Positions 22,537 to 32,321 of a DNA stretch of 42,586 nt are shown here, one piece after another. The translations under genes and the position numbers were made by a program. Within the stretch, counting starts at the first letter, position 1. Every line of letters starts with the position of its first letter. The notes beneath the pieces are model-generated. The model was not told the origin of the DNA, made no database searches, and was given only the letters and a program-made list of their open reading frames with translations. The stretch lies in NCBI GenBank assembly GCA_009733575.1, contig ML769847.1, positions 1-42,586 on the forward strand, read 5' to 3'. This stretch comes from Gymnopus androsaceus JB14 (lineage: Eukaryota > Basidiomycota > Agaricomycetes > Agaricales > Omphalotaceae).

Positions 22537-23381
22537 CATGAATAAAACTGAAAATATTCAGGGGGTAGATCTGCTCCCTCTCTGTGCCAATAAATGTCTC
22601 CCATTAGGTCCCATAACTGTTTATTAGATCATTAAAAATATTGAAATATTTAGGGAATAGGTGTGCTCCTGGTGTGTGCCTTCTACAGTAGTACCTACCC
22701 ACTAGTGCATGTTATAGACATCCTCCAGTGCTTATTTCATCAAACAAAATAAAATAGGTATAATTAGACTACAACACTTTGGAATTCATGCATTCCATAG
22801 ACTATAATATTCTGTAGTGGATGGATGCCACATTGTATAATACTTTTTGGTACATGGATTCCACAGACTATAATGTTCTGTAGTGTGTGAAATTCCATCT
22901 TGTATCATATTTTATGGAACATTGACTTAAAAAGCCATGCACAGGGGCAAACCCAAACCCTGATATATTCACTATTTTTTATGATTTTTTCAGCATTTAT
23001 GGAATCTACACTCCATGGGAACAATTAAACCAAGGCCATAATTAGTAATGAAAAATGTTTTGTAGGAAATAAATTATTGAAGAATGTTGAAGTGGCAACA
23101 GTTTAACACTCAGTTTATCAGACTGTTTGCTGGTGTGTGTGTGGGTCCACTGGCAATCATCTTATTCTAGAACCTGCAATGCATCAAGTTACCTGTAAGC
23201 CCACTTTAAATGCTAGGGGCCCTAGATGGGGGGGGGGGGGGGTAACATCATGTACCACCATCTACCAACATCCTTTTCTTGAATCCTACTTTTCCCTTCC
23301 AATACCCATAAACATTGGCCCAATGCCTGATCTTCCTTGATCTTGCTCAGGCACCATACAATTGCACATTCCTACCATATG
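22537..23381. other. AT-rich stretch with a ~72-bp direct repeat and a G15 run
   Basis: Two diverged direct repeats (about 22785-22856 and 22857-22930) share TTCCA[T/C]AGACTATAAT and TTCTGTAGTG. A run of 15 G occurs at 23228-23242. No gene recognised. Confidence 0.55.
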
Positions 23382-23775
23382 TAAGCGTGGACATGACTCC
23401 GGGGCATCCAAACCCTTGACGTGCAACCTGCAAGAACCTGCAAACCTGCACCACTATTTATACCTGCCTATAAACTCACAAATTTAAATGAATAAGTACA
23501 TGTTATTTGTTAAAATGGCATAGGTATCACTACAAAGTAGCCCTATATCAAGCTCAGGTCAAAATTATAAAGACTTTATTTGTAAATGGACTAATTTTTA
23601 GTGTCTAGTATTCCGGGTCCACAGGTACCTGCCAACTTTGAGCAAAACTACAACCTGCGACCTGCAAAACCTGTGGGAAACCGGTACCGGGACCCGCAGG
23701 TTAAAACACCGGCCGGTATTCCCACGGGTTTACCTGCCAGTACCTGTTAAGGAACTGGACTTGTGTCCATCCTTA
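23382..23775. mobile_element. 394-bp non-autonomous hAT element with ACCTGC arrays
   Basis: Ends TAAGCGTGGACATGACTCC and (reverse complement of the right end) TAAGGATGGACACAAGTCC match at 14 of 19 positions and resemble hAT termini. Flanks ACCATATG (23374-23381) and ACGATATG (23776-23783) give a near-perfect 8-bp duplication. Both halves carry repeats of ACCTGC and its complement, with a GGCCGG centre near 23710. Confidence 0.75.
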
Positions 23776-24122
23776 ACGATATGACATACCTACAACTAGA
23801 CAATCCTTGTCATGATATTAACAAGTTTGCTCCCAACCCTTGTTTTTCTCTATATTTTTGACTTACTCTGTGCTTATTCTCTATTTGTCAGCAACTAGTT
23901 CCCCACAACACAAGGTACTAGGTGTCACAACTTCTGACTAAAAACAGAGAAAAGAATGATGAAGAAAAAAGATGCTAGTATTGAGAACTAGGAGGTATTG
24001 ACAAAATTGGAGGTAAGGATTATGCTACAGTTACAACTACTGTACCATTTTGATTGAGAGTTCAGTCATCCATCATCCTCAAAAGAATCAGATTGTGGTT
24101 TTATTTTTTTCTTGATTTTCTG
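23776..24122. other. Spacer between two DNA elements, no gene seen
   Basis: AT-rich unique-looking sequence without repeats or coding structure. Confidence 0.45.
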
Positions 24123-24739
24123 GGATTATTCTATTTAGCAACCCTCCAACAACCCCATGTAACACCGGTGGTTACAACGGGGACTTAATGGGTCACACTA
24201 GAGTATATGTCAAAATAAATATTGTTGAGTCTGCAGCCATGGCAACATGCCAATCATTCCTCGGGAGTAAAACACCAGTAGGCGTATATCCCGCCTCTTA
24301 TTATGTTTTTTTTCATTAAGCGCTGGGCGGATATCCTGCCTGCCTACTTAATGTATAAGTGCCGGTAGGTGCATATCCCGTCTCCTGCTCCAACAGTGCC
24401 CAATTGAATTTTTTCAACATTTGTTATGATTTTTGGGGGGTTTATGGAACCCATTCCCCAACTTAAACTTTTTTTTTCTTCCTTAAGCGCTGGGCGCATG
24501 TCCCAATTCCCGCTCCCCAACTACTTGATTTTAAGCGCTGGTGTGTTATTAGAAAGCCTCGGTTCAGGATCCAGTGATGTTGGGGTACATACCTCTTGAT
24601 GCAATCCCATATGTAGTAAATAGATTAGATTATTAAAGTACTAAACGGTGAAGATTCGGAGTGACCGGTGATTATGTGATCATTAGAGGGTCGTTAGGGG
24701 GTTGTTTCGCAACAAGGGGGTTGCCAAATAGAATGATCC
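24123..24739. mobile_element. 617-bp non-autonomous Mutator-like element
   Basis: Ends GGATTATTCTATTTAGCAAC and (reverse complement of the right end) GGATCATTCTATTTGGCAAC. Flanks GATTTTCTG (24114-24122) and GGTTTTCTG (24740-24748) give a 9-bp duplication with one change. The ends are the same as in the 1603-2679 element, so they form one family. The interior contains three diverged AAGCGCTGG...CATATCCC-like units (about 24280-24545). Confidence 0.75.
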
Positions 24740-24748
24740 GGTTTTCTG

Positions 24749-25144
24749 TATTTATTTTGTATTTATTTTGGTCAAAAATTTCGGAATCAATGAACTCTTG
24801 ATCGAAATGGTACAGTACTATAGATACTAAAGTACTAACCATAAACCCAGAGCCCTATACCCTGACTTTCTGGTAGCAGTACATGAAACAATGAAAGACA
24901 ACAAGTAAATGACAATAAGTAATGATAGGTTGATCTTACAAGTATGGACATGCTAGCATGTGTTATGATCAGAAACAATCATAATCTGATTAACAGAACC
25001 CTGATAATAATGTACACACAACCAATCAGTATAGCTGCACATCTAAACAAGCATGTGCTTATAGATATACAAAGATGAATAAAGGAAAATGATAAGAAAA
25101 TAATACCATGTATCTGATAAGATAAGAATGTTTGTAACATTACA
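24749..25144 (-). mobile_element. Probable 3' LTR of the Ty3/gypsy element (left end not fixed)
   Basis: On the minus strand a polypurine tract (AAAGAGGG, 25145-25152) is followed by TGTAATGTTACA, a typical LTR start, at 25144. The LTR must run toward lower coordinates, but its other end cannot be set because no second LTR of this element is in the window. The start itself is supported by the coding order (integrase, chromodomain, tract, LTR). Confidence 0.5.
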
Positions 25145-25594
25145 CCCTCTTTAGGACCTGGTTTCCAAATTGTGCAAGCATTGCATTGATTCATTTGGTA
25201 GGCATAGAAGTTGCAATTGGTGTTGTCAATGGTTTAGGTGAAGGATGGAAAAGGTGTTTGGGAAATAATGACATGGGTATTTACGAGTTTTTGAATTTCT
25301 TTCAAATGGGGTTTGGAGGGATTTGTTGTGAAATTCCTTGATAGCATCCTTCACGTTGTCAAGATTTGACACCGGTTCACATGTCATTTCATGTGGTCCA
25401 TATTCTTTCCATTTGACTTTGTATGACACCTTCTTGCTTCTTTTATTCTGTTTTAAATCAACTATTTCCTCTATTTCATACTCTTGTTCCTCTCCTTTGA
25501 CTTCTATAGGTGGTGGATTTGTGTTTCATGGTTGGTTTGGGAATTGTGGTGGATGATATGGAGTGAGGAGAGCTTCATTGAAAATGTTATAAAT
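25145..25594 (-). pseudogene. Ty3/gypsy integrase C-terminus with chromodomain
   Basis: The minus strand reads FNEALLTPYHPP, then an in-frame TGA (25526-25528), then a chromodomain: YKVKWKEYGPHEMTCEPVSN...AIKEFHNK (25300-25440). The pattern [Y]xVKWKxYGP..xTxEPxxNL...EFH is the chromodomain of chromoviruses, which directs integration to modified histones. The usual Trp in TWEP is Cys here. The upstream part of the same protein continues at 35054; joining the two keeps the frame. Confidence 0.85.
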
Positions 25595-26099
25595 CATCAG
25601 GAAAACCTTCATTAGCAAAAGATGCTAGTTGCATGCAAAAACTCATCAAAATGTGGATAAAGTATGCATAAATTTCATGTTTTGAGACTATAATGCAAGT
25701 TATTCAAAATTATGCCCATTATGCCCATTAGACCGGTCCCCTGATGAGAAATGCAATTAGCTTCAAAATTATGCAAGGTATGCACTTACATTCAGCAGCA
25801 TCGGAACCAGAAATCACACAAATTTATGGATGCCAGCACAAAACAACTTGATCATATAAGCATTTTATTTTTTATTTCAACAGAAGCGAGGCCGGGTGAT
25901 ACATAGTGTACAGTACTAGCAAAAGAATTGAGAGATGGAGCAATGCGGTGTAGCGAGGGCAAGAGCATGAGCAAGAAAGCAATAATACATGAGTGCGGTA
26001 GTAGCAATAGCCTATATATAAAGAGCGGGAACCATGGAGATAAGACAGAATCTACCATCACAAACAGCTTGAATGCAATTTGAAATGGCTAGGGACTAT

Positions 26100-26560
26100 T
26101 AGTAGGTAGAGCAGAAGTTGCAGAAGTTGACTTGGACAAGGGAAGAATGGGTTGAACAGAACGATTTGCAGGGCTTCAGAGTGTAACGAAAGTGGGAGAA
26201 TGGTCCTAAAATAGCATCAAAGAAAGAACGAAAATAAAAATAGAAAATAAATAACGTACATTGTCGAGACCACTACCGTATGACGGTAACAGCACAGTGG
26301 ACAACATACTATCATCAACTTGCCATTCCGTAGTAGGAAAGAATGACTGCCGGCCATCTTCAATTAGAAAAGTTAGTACTAGCACAGAGAAAAAGAGATA
26401 TTGGAGAACGTACGCAACAACAATGCCAGCACCGCGCGTGCACTGTGTTGTTGAGCTACCTGTGCTCGGTAATAAAGTTCCAGACAAAGATCTTGAGGCT
26501 AGACAGAATCTTGCTTAGAAGGAAGTGTTTGTTGGGAAATTTTGGGGCATGAGTGAGGGC
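26100..26560 (-). pseudogene. Unrecognised spliced unit inside TIR copy E
   Basis: On the minus strand two intron-like segments are well formed: about 26410-26355 (GTACGT ... TACTAAC ... TTGAAG) and about 26261-26210 (GTACGT ... TTTTAG). The exon between them, read in one frame, gives SFFPTTEWQVDDSMLSTVLL. The flanking exons give short peptides with no family I recognise. A TATA-like TTATATATAGG and an AATAAAAAATAAAA polyadenylation-like tract follow further on (about 26015 and 25865). It may be a captured gene fragment or a non-coding transcript. Confidence 0.3.
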
Positions 26561-26940
26561 GAGAGGAGAGGGAAAAGAGGGAAGATGACGGTTGAAAGAA
26601 GGAAGGATTAACGGATCAACGAACGTTCAACAGCAACGTAATCACGGTGATGTGATGGATGACGAGAGTTTAGGGCAGACTCCAGCACCTCCGGCGAATC
26701 TGATCGATGCATGTGACTGCTCCTGCAGCACTTCCATCTCCTTTATTCCTTCCTTCCAGCTCCCTCCCTTGACAGCCATGTCTGTTTATGGGACGGTGGC
26801 ATTATATACCTTGTAAACTTTGTAATGGAACTCAGTTCATCTGTACAGTTAGGAAAAGTTAGCATAATATTGCATAGATTTGCATAAATTTGCTTAATTG
26901 ACTTGATTGTCAGTGAGTCTGGCAGCTGGTGGCTTGTGGA
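26561..26940. other. Remaining left-side interior of TIR copy E
   Basis: Purine-rich then pyrimidine-rich stretch with no gene. GCATA/TTGCATAAATT words near 26870-26890 match the subterminal word of this element. Confidence 0.45.
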
Positions 26941-27303
26941 ACTTGGGAAATCAAAGGTAAATATATCTTATTGAACTATACATGGAACACTTTCTTGTAG
27001 TCTCCACTTGTTTGTATCACCATCCCATGCACTCCACTGTTATTGTCTTGCAGACTCCACTTAGTCTCTTGCCGTATCCACCTACCCTCTCGCAGTACCC
27101 ACTTTACCGTATGCATAGTAGCCACAAGTATTCATGCAGTAGCCACTTGCCCGATATATCATTTGTACATAGGACTGTATATAAAGCCTAGTACCATACC
27201 CTGTAATAACACCGTCGTCCCCCATTGATCTGTGTGATTGTTACTACTAAGTCCTGTGTAGACTTACTGCTGCTACTTCCTATTTAGGAACGTAACTCTA
27301 ATA
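26941..27303 (+). mobile_element. 5' LTR of the nearly full-length Copia element
   Basis: 363 bp, the same length as the 3' LTR at 34459-34821 and about 95% identical. The first bases are altered (ACTTGGGAAATC in place of TGTTGGAATATC). Contains GTATATAAAG (TATA) near 27177-27186. It ends CTCTAATA, immediately followed by the primer-binding site. No 5-bp duplication is visible, because the right flank is AACGA and the left is GTGGA. Confidence 0.85.
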
Positions 27304-27318
27304 GGTTATGGGCCCCGG
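27304..27318 (+). promoter_or_regulatory. Primer-binding site complementary to an internal part of initiator tRNA-Met
   Basis: GGTTATGGGCCCCGG begins at the first base after the LTR. It is complementary to the anticodon-loop region (GGGCCCATAACC) of eukaryotic initiator tRNA-Met, not to the tRNA 3' end. This is the half-tRNA priming known for Drosophila copia, whose site starts GGTTATGGGCCC. Confidence 0.85.
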
Positions 27319-27713
27319 CCTTAACCATTGATGCATCATATTGCCGTAACTCTTGTTCATGCCACCCAGGCCAGATCCTCCACCACTACGAACTTGACAG
27401 GATATAAAATCATCACAACAAGCACCACCACCAGTAACTTGACAATGTTCCACCTGAGGGTCTAGGCTTATTAAACTAAAGCCCGACAACTTGTCGTAGG
27501 TGCATTTTAATATTTGCGACAGCTATATAGAGCCTACAGTACTGACAGGGGAACCCTAACCATAGTATGATAAGATGGGGCCATATTTCGGGAACGAGGG
27601 ACCGTGAGAAAAAAAGGAAATGGCTATACCCCGTTATTTTTGGCCCTCTTTCTGATGGTGGTATCAATTTAATCCCAACCCTAAAAGTGAATTATGCCAA
27701 AAAAGGAAATTTT

Positions 27714-27790
27714 AGCACTGTTTTGGTCAGATCTCGTTAGGGTGAGCACTTGTGCTCACCCTAACATAGAGGCCTGATCAAAACAGTGCC
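27714..27790. repeat. Near-perfect 77-bp hairpin
   Basis: Inner stem GTTAGGGTGAGCAC / GTGCTCACCCTAAC is perfect over 14 bp with a TT loop (27736-27765). Outer arms AGCACTGTTTTGGTCAG / CTGATCAAAACAGTGCC extend it to about 35 bp per side with few mismatches. The stem itself contains TTAGGGT. Confidence 0.8.
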
Positions 27791-27808
27791 AAACAAACAG
27801 TGCACATA

Positions 27809-27950
27809 GGTTAGGGTTAGGGTGGTTAGGGTTAGGGTGGCTAGGGTTTAGGGGTTGAGGATAAAAATGGGGGTGTGGGGGCTTGCCCCCACTGTTATAA
27901 TATTAGTCATCATTAGGGTTAGGATGTGAGGTAGGGTTAGGGTTGGGTGC
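27809..27950 (+). repeat. Interstitial telomere-type repeats (TTAGGG with variants)
   Basis: Two clusters, 27809-27855 (GGTTAGGGTTAGGGTGGTTA and so on) and 27910-27948 (ATTAGGGTTAGG...GTAGGGTTAGGGTTG), contain about nine TTAGGG or near matches. Most basidiomycete telomeres are TTAGGG. They lie inside the retrotransposon leader. Confidence 0.8.
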
Positions 27951-28146
27951 AGGTGACCTGTATGAGCATGAGAAAAGTGTCCTTTTTTTCCCACGGGCTC
28001 TCTTTCTCTCTGTATAGATATTACGACTTTGGTGCTGACAAGTTGTCCCAAATATTAAAATGCACCTCTGAGAACTTGTCAGAGTTTATTTTAATACTGC
28101 TAAAGAACCAGCTGAACATTCCATTGCATCGGAACAAGCCAGCTCA

Positions 28147-28736
28147 TTGAGTAGCAAAGCTGTAACGCCACAACAGAGATCAGCACCATTACCTCCCACA
28201 GACAACACTGTTCCTTGTAAAGGACACCCACACATCTTTGACATCGACGAATTAGTTGACAGGTACAAGAACCGAACCACTGGAAAGTGGAGCCAGTGCG
28301 ACAAACAACATTGCCTAAATCAATATGACATACCTTGGACAGGTAAATTAGCGAATTTTGCGAAACCCATTGTGAAAGATCAGGAGGCAATTATCAGAAG
28401 TCACCTATGACATATCGCCGATGACAATGAAGACAACAACGAAGAAGAGGATACTGAAGCACCTGTTGCTCAGCCTATAGCATCATCCTCACAACAGCAT
28501 ACTCCCACTCCATCCCAATCACCTGCACCAAAATGTGAACCAACCCCACCTACACCTCCACAACCATCTTCACAGGGCACTGCACCCCAATTTCCATATT
28601 CAAATACGGAACCACCTTCTCCACACAGATCCCCATCGCCATCAGATCCCGGATCACCAGGCACTCTAATTGCTGATTCCGATGACAACGACAAAATGTC
28701 TAAAGCAAACAAAGCTTTGATAAGGTTACAACCTTA
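28147..28736 (+). pseudogene. Open frame upstream of gag with an acidic, Pro/Ser-rich tail
   Basis: One frame runs 28147-28736 with a single TGA (28408-28410), which by context was CGA. The first ~85 codons form a globular-looking domain (DELVDRYKNRTTGKWSQC, NQYDIPWTGKLANFAKP) that I do not recognise. It is followed by an acidic segment (DDNEDNNEEEDTEAP) and ~70 residues rich in P, S and T (PTPSQSPAPKCEPTPPTPP). It overlaps the start of gag (MSKANK at 28696) in the same frame, so it could be an N-terminal gag extension or an acquired host exon. Confidence 0.5.
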
Positions 28737-29718
28737 AAGTCAGATGGATCAAACTGGGACACGTGGAAAACTTGAGTGGAATTTGCAGCCAGATCCATCA
28801 GCTATCAGCGTTATTTGGAATGGAATCCGCAACCTGATCTTGCTCAAGGATCAAATGACGAGCATAGGGGAAAGGATAGTGATTTGCTGAATGCAATCAT
28901 TGGCAGGTTATCAGATGGAATATTCCGCAGGTATAGGTACTACAACAATACGAAACAGTTATGACTTCACACCATGCAACGCACGGACCCATCCAAGGTC
29001 AATAAACATTTGGACGACATGATCAGCATCTGCGATGACCTCACGACTAGGGGAATCGATATCAACGACAATATATTCATCAACACCATTATGTCCTCTG
29101 TCCCTGACACCTTCAAAGCTACGATAAACACATTAGCTGTTTTCTCCGCTAAATCAGACAAGAAGCTCAGTCCTGCCGAGCTTATTTCCACCATTTGTGC
29201 TGAATCAATGGTACACCAAATGTGACATGATCACAAGAAGGAATTGGCAAACTACGCACGACCTCACGATAAGAGGAATCAATATCAATGATGATATATT
29301 TGTCAACACCATTATGTCCTCTGTCCCTGACACCTTCAAAGCCACCATAAACGCATTGGCTGTTTTCTCCGTGAAAGCAGACAAGAAGCTCAGTCCTGCC
29401 GAGCTTATTTCCACCATTTGTGCTGAATCAATGGTACACCAAATGCGACATGATCACAAGAAGGAATCGGCAAACTACACCAGTAACAGGGGAAGAGGAG
29501 GTTTCCGAGGTCGTGGAAATTCCTTTAGGGGAAATTCCCGAGGCAGAGACAGAGGCCGTGGAGGATCAACGAGACGCCAGGACTCTATTTGTTACAACTG
29601 CGGAGGTAAAGGACACTTTGGAAATCAATGTCCATCGGAGAAACGCAGTCAGGCCAACGAGGCCAAGGAGACAAAGGCTCCTAAAGAAAAGCAGAAGAAG
29701 AAGTTGGATGGAAACTAG
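28696..29718 (+). pseudogene. Copia gag with zinc knuckle, frameshifted and internally duplicated
   Basis: Gag of the UBN2/RVT-copia type: DGSNWDTWKT near 28743-28772, ISYQRYLEWNP, DDLTTRGIDINDN, SSVPDTFKATIN, SPAELISTICAE, then an RGG-rich stretch and a CCHC knuckle (CYNCGGKGHFGNQC, 29590-29631). Lesions: a frame change near 28715, TGA at 28773-28775, a frame change near 28960, and a 223-bp tandem duplication (29037-29259 and 29260-29482) that shifts frame and contains TGA at 29223. Gag would package the element RNA. Confidence 0.85.
29037..29482 (+). repeat. 223-bp tandem duplication inside gag
   Basis: GACCTCACGA at 29037 recurs at 29260, and the two copies are about 90% identical to their ends. 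223 is not a multiple of three, so the duplication itself breaks the gag frame. The second copy keeps CGA (about 29446) where the first has TGA (29223). Confidence 0.92.
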
Positions 29719-29742
29719 AGAGATAGGCCAAAGAACAGCGAA

Positions 29743-30880
29743 GTGGCATCCTCATCCATGATTGAGGAAGTACCAGAGTCATCATGGGCAGCAATCGAAA
29801 TTCCCGCTAAGCATGGGAATCTTGTTTTCGATTTTTCCGAAATAGCTGAAAAATTTGAATTAGCTCTTTCATTGCCGAGCAATCACAGATGTCAGAAATA
29901 CAATTCTGATACAATGCAAAACATCAAAGTCGACAGTCCGCCACCTCTTACTCTTAATGGTGAAGAGGAGGAAGAAATATACGTCGATGCTTACGCTGCA
30001 GCCCACAGTTACGGAGCAATTCTTTTTGACTCCGGATGCTCTACCCACATGACACCGCTCACCAACGAACTCAGGAATCAATGGGAGATTCCAACACGAG
30101 TCATTCAGGCCGCTAACGCGGAAACCTTCATGGCAAACATCTCCGGCACGCTCCATCTGGGACTTCCAACATTTGAACAAGAAATAAGAATGTTAAAGCT
30201 CCCCAACACCCTTCTATGTCCAGACACTCCCAACACACTCGTATCACTGGGAAAACTTGACAATGATGGTTACGCCATCCACACTGCTAATGGTAAAATG
30301 ATGATCAGAGATCGCCAGGGGAAACTCGTGGGAGTCATCCCAAAGACTAATGGACTATACCAGATCCCATCACGGGAACACGCTTACTCGACTAAGATTG
30401 GCAGATTGGTATCTCTTTACAAGGCACACTGCATCTTAGGTCACCTCAACTATGCTTACGTGAAGCATATGTTCCGTGATAACCAGGTTCGTGGAATCGG
30501 ATTGGATCCAAAGCAAATGGACGAACCAGAAGGCCACACTTATATGCTTGGGAAAGCATCCAGGTATCCTATCACTCAGGTGCGATTATCTCCCCGTGCG
30601 GAGAAGTTTGGAGATATTTTCCACATGGACATGTGGGGACCAGCACAAGTCAGGATGGTAAACCACTGCACTTACACACTGACTTTAGTTGACGAAGCAA
30701 CTGATTGGTTGGAGGAACCCCAAATGAAGTCGAAGGACAAGTCATTCGCACAGTACGTAGTTCTCCAAACAGGTCTCCAAACACAGTACGGCACAACTGT
30801 TAAAGTTCTCCACTCTGATTGAGGGGGAGAATTTCTCAGTAACAAATTTACGGCATATCTGGAACACAACAACGTCTCAT
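29743..30880 (+). pseudogene. Copia protease and integrase N-terminal half
   Basis: Frame from 29743: retroviral-type aspartic protease with FDSGCSTHMTP (about 30026-30058), the pre-integrase segment with KAHCILGHLNY (about 30421-30453), then the integrase core start FHMDMWGPAQV (first catalytic Asp, about 30620) and LHSD (second Asp, about 30810-30820). A TGA at 30820-30822 replaces the usual Arg codon after LHSD, and the frame changes again near 30870. The zinc-binding Cys pair that normally follows the HxxxH segment is missing (HTYMLGKA). Confidence 0.88.
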
Positions 30881-32321
30881 GGTACACGACACCCCGGAAC
30901 ACAATGGTATAGCGGGACGCGCACATCAAACATTGCGGAACACAGTTCGAAGTCTTTTGATCTCATCAGGACTCCCTAAATGGCTTTGGGGATTCATGAT
31001 GAAATATGCGGTATATGTTTGGAATCGGACACCGAACAAGGCCATCGGAATGGCCACTCCATACGAGAAACGGTTTGGTATGAAACCGGACATTACTAAT
31101 CTTTGCATCTTCGGCAGTATCGTTTATGTTAAACGAGAAAAGGAACCCGGCAAATTGGAACCACAGGCCCAAGAAGGACACTGGATAGGACTCGAACCCG
31201 AATCAAATGGTCACTACATCTACTGGCCAACACGTCACACTGTCACAACGGAGAGGAACGTAGTTTTCTCTGACAGGCAGATCCAACCTGTTGAAGGGGA
31301 GGATGGAAATTTGGGAAATTTAGAAACATCAGTCACTGAGTCGGAACAGCCTGTCATACCAGTTCCAGAAGAAATTGCCAAACCAATTGCACCAGATGAA
31401 GTATCTGGGAAACGAGTCAGACAACCCACCCAGAAGATCAGGGACGTCATTGAAGGACTTGGAGAAGGAAGTGATGAGTTGCGACATCTTACCGCATCTC
31501 TAGGTCAGGTTACATCAGAAATCGAATCTGATCCTTTATCTGTTGCAGAAGCTATGCAACAACCCGACAGCTCCAAATGGTATGATGCCATGAAGGACAA
31601 AATCTCCAGACTCCAGGAGCATGGAACCTATACAATTGTCACTCCACCTCCAGATGCAAACATTCTCACATCTAAATGGGTCTATTGGACCAAGAAGGAT
31701 GAAAGAGGTCACACTACAGGACACCGAGCTCATCTTGTTGTATGTGGATTTAATCAGATCCCAGACATTGACTACTTCCCAGACAAAACCTTTGCATCTG
31801 TCGCGAAACTTGCATCAGCCTGTGCTATACTTAGCATTGGAGCTGAGAAGAGCATGATTATTCACCAAATGGATGTGAAATCAGCTTACCTTTACAGGAA
31901 ATTGGACGACAATGAGTGCATTTTTATGAAGGCACCTCCAGGCATTGATATAGGGGAAAAGCCAGGTCAAACTTTACAGCTTAAACTCGCACTTTACAGA
32001 CTTAAACAAGCCGGTCAACAATGGTACATGCAATTCAGGGAAATCATGACCCAACTAGGGTTTAAACGGTCTGATTTTGATCATGCTGTTTTCTATTGCA
32101 CTAATCCCTTCACCATCATTTTTATACATGTTGACAACATGACATTGGTTACCGAAACCCTGGCCATCATGGAGAAACTAAAGAAAGATATTGGGGCTAT
32201 AATCGAAGTTGTTGATTCCGGAGAAATCCATTGGCTACTTGGGATCGAGATCCGAAGATCTCTCCATAACAGGACGATTCACCTATCCCAGCGGTCATAC
32301 ATTGACACCATACTCTCTCGC
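30879..32321 (+). pseudogene. Copia integrase C-terminal half and reverse transcriptase
   Basis: Frame from 30879: HDTPEHNGIAGR (end of the integrase core, after the catalytic Glu), KYAVYVWNRTPNKAIGMATP, then the reverse transcriptase with HQMDVKSAYL (first catalytic Asp, about 31868), LYRLKQAGQQWY and IHVDNM (32126-32143). The usual [Y/H]VDDM box has Asn in place of the second Asp. The frame stops where the hAT element enters at 32322; its continuation is at 33066. Between integrase and RT is a Pro/Glu-rich linker. Confidence 0.9.

Larger units (their letters stand above)
27319..28146 (+). other. Copia leader region, with a hairpin and telomere-type repeats inside
   Basis: The leader between primer site and first open frame is over 800 bp. 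Much of it (about 27585-28020) looks like inserted subtelomere-type sequence. No protein frame is convincing. Confidence 0.5.

Noticed and set aside
26982..27228. Open frames of 60-70 codons that recur at 1115, 26982 and 34500
   Set aside because: These are the same LTR segment translated in three Copia copies; the LTR ends and TATA element explain the conservation.
27809..27950. A real chromosome end
   Set aside because: The telomere-type repeats are short, degenerate and flanked on both sides by Copia sequence that continues for kilobases.
28470..28712. Minus-strand Gly/Asp/Cys-rich frame
   Set aside because: It is the antisense of the Pro/Ser-rich stretch of the frame ahead of gag.
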